Assembly (NCBI GenBank): GCA_054601695.1
Contig: BAAHQB010000005.1
Span: 1,426,001 to 1,490,000 of the forward strand
DNA from: Amorphochlora amoebiformis
Taxonomy: Eukaryota > Cercozoa > Chlorarachniophyceae
Direction: 5' to 3'
Length of the DNA stretch: 64,000 nt
The position numbers and the translations under genes are program-made. This document shows, piece by piece, positions 1 through 64,000 of the stretch. Each line of letters begins with the position of its first letter. Position 1 is the stretch's first letter. The notes beneath the pieces were generated by a model. The model was not told the DNA's origin, did not search any database, and worked only from the letters and a program-made list of their open reading frames with translations.

Positions 1-29635
<29,635 letters not shown>

Positions 29636-29848
29636 TTCTTGCGATTGTTCACACAACGTGATGTTGCGCTGTGTCTTAGGGTGACTTCGAAATTTGAGCG
29701 TGATATACTAGAAAAGTCACATAATTAAACGTGATTCATCCGAATATCACAGAAAGGCGTGATATTACGCTGTATCACAAGTGACCATTCCGTTCGGCTT
29801 CGGCATCCGAGTATGTTTCGAATTTCTATTCTTTTTCTTCATTAACAG
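29636..29848. promoter_or_regulatory. Divergent promoter region of genes A and B
   Basis: The 213 bp between the inferred 5' ends are free of microsatellite. They carry several GTGAT/ATCAC and GTCAC elements (29658, 29699, 29717, 29730, 29742, 29756, 29773-29787). I infer shared regulation; no TATA box stands out. Confidence 0.4.
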
Positions 29849-45190
<15,342 letters not shown>

Positions 45191-45692
45191 GTTATAACCC
45201 AATCGCGATAGTTCAATTATAAGTCTAATAATTAATACGGTTAGATAGCTTGTAACTCACGGGTACATGAACGACATAATAACTGTGTAGATCTGAAACT
45301 CAACGGGCAGTCCACGGCTAGTTGTAGACTACTAGAGACTAATCTAGCTAATCTCTAGAATCTCTAGAATCTAGCAAATTTAATTCTTTATCATGGGATC
45401 ATGAACTAGCTAGATATCTAGTACTAGAGTAGATGAACAGATGAAGCAATCTAGTATATCTAATGTCTTGTAGTAAGGTAAATCTAGTAGATTCCTGGAA
45501 TATCCTAGATATCTAGAATATCCAGAATATATTGAACGAGACCGGTACCATTAATGACTATTGAGAACTTCCTGCCGGATATCATGCATGCTGCGCAATA
45601 CTCTCAAATTGCAGATATTTACATGCTTAGCCTCCACAGGCGGACTTCTTGAAAAACTACAAAGCGCTTCCTAGGCTTCTCTTTCAGATTGC
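45191..45692. other. Convergent intergenic region, CTAG-rich
   Basis: This lies between the stops of gene B and ATG8. No gene is seen. It is unusually rich in CTAG and CTAGA (about 45315-45520). It must contain both 3' untranslated ends, but no clear AATAAA signal stands out. Confidence 0.6.
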
Positions 45693-47897
<2,205 letters not shown>

Positions 47898-48379
47898 TGT
47901 TTTGCTCGGAAGGGGGGGGGGGGGGCGCTCGAAGCAGGAGAACCCTCTTAGGGGGGGCTTTGGGTTGTAAGGAGTGGATTCGTCACGGGGGAATGTTCTA
48001 AGGAAGTTTCCCGTTGCCGAAGTATTATTCTATATTAAAGCGAATATGAGGTATATGATATATGATATACCGTATATCTCCATTTGATTTAAATTTAGCG
48101 GCAGGCCGAAATATTTGTTGAGCTTGTCACTTAAAGTTGTCACTAATAATGAAAACCGTTCGGAGTGTATGTCACTCGGAAATGTCACGGTTTCGACCAA
48201 ACTATTCATCGTCATGTCACTCTTCACTCACCTGTCACTCTAGTGTGTCACTTGTCACAGGCAGAAACGATCCTTGGAACAGTACTGCACGCACCGCGAG
48301 GATGATCCCCACCACGGTATGAACGTTCCCAGCGTGCAGAGAGCGTGCGCTTGTGGCAGTGTAACGCTGTTTTTCGCGC
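47898..48379. promoter_or_regulatory. Divergent upstream region of ATG8 and gene D with TGTCAC cluster
   Basis: Eight TGTCAC hexamers, all in the same orientation, lie between 48125 and 48258 at spacings of roughly 7-32 bases. This is far above chance for 134 bases. I infer a regulatory cluster or short degenerate tandem array. No other gene is evident here, although short open frames exist on both strands. Confidence 0.5.
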
Positions 48380-51747
<3,368 letters not shown>

Positions 51748-51839
51748 CCGACCGATGAATGTAATTCGGTTGGCTGGAGGACTTTTTTTTGCTATGTCTC
51801 TATTCTTTACACCTGGCTTAGCTAACTAGCACTTTTGAG

Positions 51840-51886
<47 letters not shown>

Positions 51887-52521
51887 CATGCATGTGTTCA
51901 TAGGTTACAGGCATATGTATTCTATATATCTCTTATTTCCTTTCAAACTCAAAACCCTAGTTTTTTGGAGAGTTTCATGCGAATCATGTAGAGATTATTA
52001 TATGCTTTTTTGGGACTGTGTATGCTAACTTTAAGGTTATTCGAACCCCCCTCAGTATGTTTCTGTTTTATCGGGTTATGATCTCAAAGTCGAGGTATTT
52101 CTCTTGTCTTCCAAAAAAGCTGTTTTTTGTAACTGTTGGATGTATATCTATCGTATGCATATGTTGTATGCATATGTTGTATGCATATGTTGTATATACG
52201 TGTTGTGTGTGTGTTTTGATGTTGAATGTAATGTTGTATTAATATGCATAATGTCGTATATGTGTTTGTGTGTATATGCCGTATGTATGTAATGTTGTAT
52301 GTATATGCTGTATGTGTCTAATGTATGCATATGTTGTATATGTAATATTGTATGTATATGCTGTATGTATCTCTTTTATCTATGTTGTATATATGTTGTA
52401 TATATGTTGTATATATGTTGTATGTTTGATGTTGGATGTAAAATTGTATGTATATGCTGTATGTGTATGTTGCATGTATACGTTGTATGTATATATCTGG
52501 ATAATATTTATTTACATATGT

Positions 52522-52567
<46 letters not shown>

Positions 52568-52626
52568 ATATATATATGTTATCTATATATATATACATAT
52601 ATATATATATATTTATGAAACATAAG
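51748..52626. other. Region between genes D and E
   Basis: Unique sequence at 51748-52140 (probable 3' untranslated end of gene D), then the short repeat and (TA)n. No supported exon. Confidence 0.5.
52147..52500. repeat. Degenerate TGTATGCATATG repeat
   Basis: Short units of 12-13 bases (TGTATGCATATGT, TATATGTTG) downstream of gene D. The apparent Met/Cys/Tyr-rich reading frame is a repeat artefact. Confidence 0.8.
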
Positions 52627-61869
<9,243 letters not shown>

Positions 61870-61941
61870 CTTGGGACATTGGGAACTTTTTTCATTTTCT
61901 TTATGGTGGTCCTCAGTTGGCCTCTAGCTTTCTACTTCAAG
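61870..61941 (+). CDS. Gene F exon: membrane helix
   Basis: 72 nt, phase 0 to 0, good sites on both sides. Hydrophobic and aromatic-rich. Confidence 0.6.
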
Positions 61942-62539
61942 GTTTCAATTGGGGTTAGGGTTAGGGTTAGGATTAGCGTTAGGGTTAGGGTTAGGGTTAG
62001 GATTAGCGTTAGGGTTAGGGTTAGGGTTCGGGTTAGGGTTAGGTTAGGGTTAGGGTTAGGGTTAGGGTTAGGGTTAGGGTTAGAGTTAGGTTGGCGGGTT
62101 ATGGTGTCGGGTTAGGGTGTTAGGTTTGGGGTTAGGGTTATGGTCAGGGTTAGGGTTACGGTTCGGGTGTGGTTAGGGTTAGGGTTAGGGTTAGGGTTAG
62201 AGTTACTGTTAGTGTTAGGGTTAGAGTTAGGGTTAGGTTAGGTTAGGATTAGTTAGGATTAGGGTTAGGCTTAGGCTTAGGCTTAGGGTTTCGGGTTAGG
62301 GTGTTAGGTTAGGGGGTTAGGGGTAGAGTTAAGGTGTCGGGTTAGGGTTACGTTTAGGGCTAGGGTTGTCAGGTTAGGGTCTTGCGGTTTGAGTCAGGGT
62401 TATGGTTAGGGTTAGGGTTAGGGTTAGTGTTAGGGTAAGATGAAGTCCAAAAGAGTACTAAGGGTAAGATAGAAGGGATCTACATAGATGATATATATGT
62501 AATGTGAATATATATATAAATATATATATACATATATAA

Positions 62540-62602
<63 letters not shown>

Positions 62603-62684
62603 TGTATATATAGTTTATTTGCTTAATGGTTGCCCTTAAGACTTCTACATTAAGACTTCAATACTATATTTTCATATATACATA

Positions 62685-62777
<93 letters not shown>

Positions 62778-62856
62778 ATATATATAAATATATATTTATA
62801 TATATATATATATATATATATACAAAGGTTGTAAGTTGTACATGTGAGTGGCATAC

Positions 62857-62938
<82 letters not shown>

Positions 62939-63054
62939 TATATATATATATATATATATTTATATATCAGATCTTAATGGAGCATGTGAAGATAGTTCGA
63001 AGGTTTTTCGGAATTGGCCCCCCTCCTCAAACCCGGACCTCCCAAAGTCTATAG
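61870..63054 (+). CDS. C-terminal part of a single-helix membrane protein (gene F)
   Basis: Exon 61870-61941 (acceptor cttatag, donor TTCAAG then gtttca) encodes the membrane helix [20 protein letters not shown]. The terminal exon 62971-63054 encodes [20 protein letters not shown] and ends in TAG. Both are phase 0. A 24-nt island at 62440-62463 (MKSKRVLR, donor AAGG then gtaaga) fits between them in frame, or could be a separate start. The intron is a TTAGGG-like array. I could not find upstream exons or name a family. Confidence 0.45.
61953..62440. repeat. TTAGGG-like array in gene F intron
   Basis: TTAGGG with TTAGGATTAGCG and GGTTAGG variants. Confidence 0.93.
62440..62463 (+). CDS. Gene F possible exon MKSKRVLR
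   Basis: Acceptor gggtaag and donor CTAAGG then gtaaga, 24 nt in frame. It could equally be an initiator exon because it opens with ATG. Confidence 0.38.
62971..63054 (+). CDS. Gene F last exon with stop
   Basis: Acceptor atatatcag. It reads [19 protein letters not shown] through TSQSL, then TAG. A donor-like CGAAG then gttttt inside it suggests it may be spliced further. Confidence 0.5.
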   Translation: MLMEHVKIVRRFFGIGPPPQTRTSQSL

Positions 63055-63064
63055 CTCTCAACAG

Positions 63065-63106
<42 letters not shown>

Positions 63107-63117
63107 ATGTGTGTGTA

Positions 63118-63159
<42 letters not shown>

Positions 63160-63201
63160 GAATTCCCAAAGTGTATGTGTGTGTGTGTGTATGTGTGTGA
63201 A

Positions 63202-63278
<77 letters not shown>

Positions 63279-63430
63279 ATGTGTAGATGTATATGAATAT
63301 ATACACGCACACATATTACACATAGTAAATATACATGTATATATATATATATATAAAAGTACAATATGCATGTACATACGTACATATAAATATCTGTGTA
63401 TGTGTGCGTGTGTGAGTGTATGTTGGAATC

Positions 63431-63466
63431 TAGGGACACGTGTATGGTAAGGCCTGACACGTGTCC
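63431..63466. other. Perfect 11-bp inverted repeat around CACGTG
   Basis: GGGACACGTGT and its complement ACACGTGTCCC are separated by 13 bases, between genes F and G. It could be a hairpin in RNA or a paired E-box/G-box-like regulatory site. Confidence 0.8.
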
Positions 63467-63603
63467 CTCTTAGTGTTTTTTTCTTCGGATTTTATGAAGT
63501 TTTTTTTTTTTAATTTTTCATATTTTTTTTTCTTTTAATTTTTCATTATTTTTTTTCTTTTATTTTATTTTTAGTAATTTTTTCTAATTTTTTTTGTTTC
63601 CAG

Positions 63604-63655
63604 GAGAGAGCAAGAATCATTTTTCACGTAGCATGGTGCATGTGGCGTCCCAAAG
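63604..63655 (+). CDS. Isolated exon of a further plus-strand gene (gene G)
   Basis: A long T-rich tract and tttccag acceptor precede 52 nt ending in CCAAAG then gttgtc. Two frames are open ([31 protein letters not shown]). Function unknown. Confidence 0.4.
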
Positions 63656-63713
63656 GTTGTCTGTATTTCAAATGTCTTATTAATACAATATAGTATATAC
63701 CTATACATTTATG

Positions 63714-63744
<31 letters not shown>

Positions 63745-63887
63745 GTATGTACATAAATGTATGTATATGTGTCTATATGTGTAATGCTTGTGTGTATGTA
63801 TGTGCATACGTATATGTAGATGAAAATGTATATGCATATGTATATGTATACGTATATTAAAATGTATATATATATATATATACATGC

Positions 63888-63920
<33 letters not shown>

Positions 63921-64000
63921 ATATGTATATAACCTCGCTATATATATATATATATAAACCTATATATATATACATATATGTATATATATATATATATATA
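63656..64000. other. Window end, low-complexity AT-rich DNA
   Basis: (TA)n and TATG/CATA mixtures. I see no further exon. Confidence 0.7.

Overview
This is eukaryotic nuclear DNA, most likely from a protist with very repeat-rich introns. I cannot name the species. Nearly every long reading frame here is a translated microsatellite, mainly (TA)n coding for Tyr-Ile runs. The real coding sequence sits in short islands of about 20-160 bases between (TA)n, (GA)n/(TC)n, (GT)n and telomere-like tracts. Read as exons bounded by AG and GT with compatible codon phases, these islands chain into a small set of genes. All splicing here was inferred by eye, with no transcripts and no database search.

Layout. 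(A) 1-29635, minus strand: one giant gene of about 58 tiny exons, starting at an ATG at 29635 and leaving the window on the left. It begins with RCC1 beta-propeller repeats (about 20.5-29.6 kb). Beta-rich segments with IPT/TIG-like signatures, a charged Lys/Glu-rich middle (about 7-14 kb) and more IPT/TIG-like segments (0.7-6 kb) follow. (B) about 29.85-45.19 kb, plus strand, divergent from A: about 31 exons for an unrecognised membrane protein with one hydrophobic helix near each end and a proline-rich tail. (C) 45693-47897, minus strand, convergent with B: a complete four-exon ATG8 gene (118 aa) whose coding sequence ends directly after the lipidation glycine. (D) about 48.4-51.75 kb, plus strand, divergent from ATG8: a small membrane protein. 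(E) about 52.6-60.44 kb, plus strand: a small multi-span membrane protein. (F) 61.87-63.05 kb, plus strand: the C-terminal part of a one-helix protein. (G) 63.60 kb: one exon of a further plus-strand gene.

Non-coding structure. Introns make up well over 80 percent of genes A, B and E. They hold (TA)n, a roughly 380-base poly-T, and long purine or pyrimidine tracts. They also hold TTAGGG-like arrays with an embedded motif of about 40 bp that recurs four times. A 2-kb telomere-like block at 52.9-54.9 kb contains a 19-bp satellite and an inverted segment with head-to-head junctions. The most striking pattern is that introns repeatedly carry copies of the neighbouring exon's edge. Copies of an exon 3' end plus its donor lie downstream, and copies of an exon 5' end plus its acceptor lie upstream. 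I found this in at least ten introns of three genes. It suggests introns grow by tandem duplication of exon-intron boundaries within TA repeats, leaving decoy splice sites. I saw no rRNA, tRNA, CRISPR array or intact transposon.
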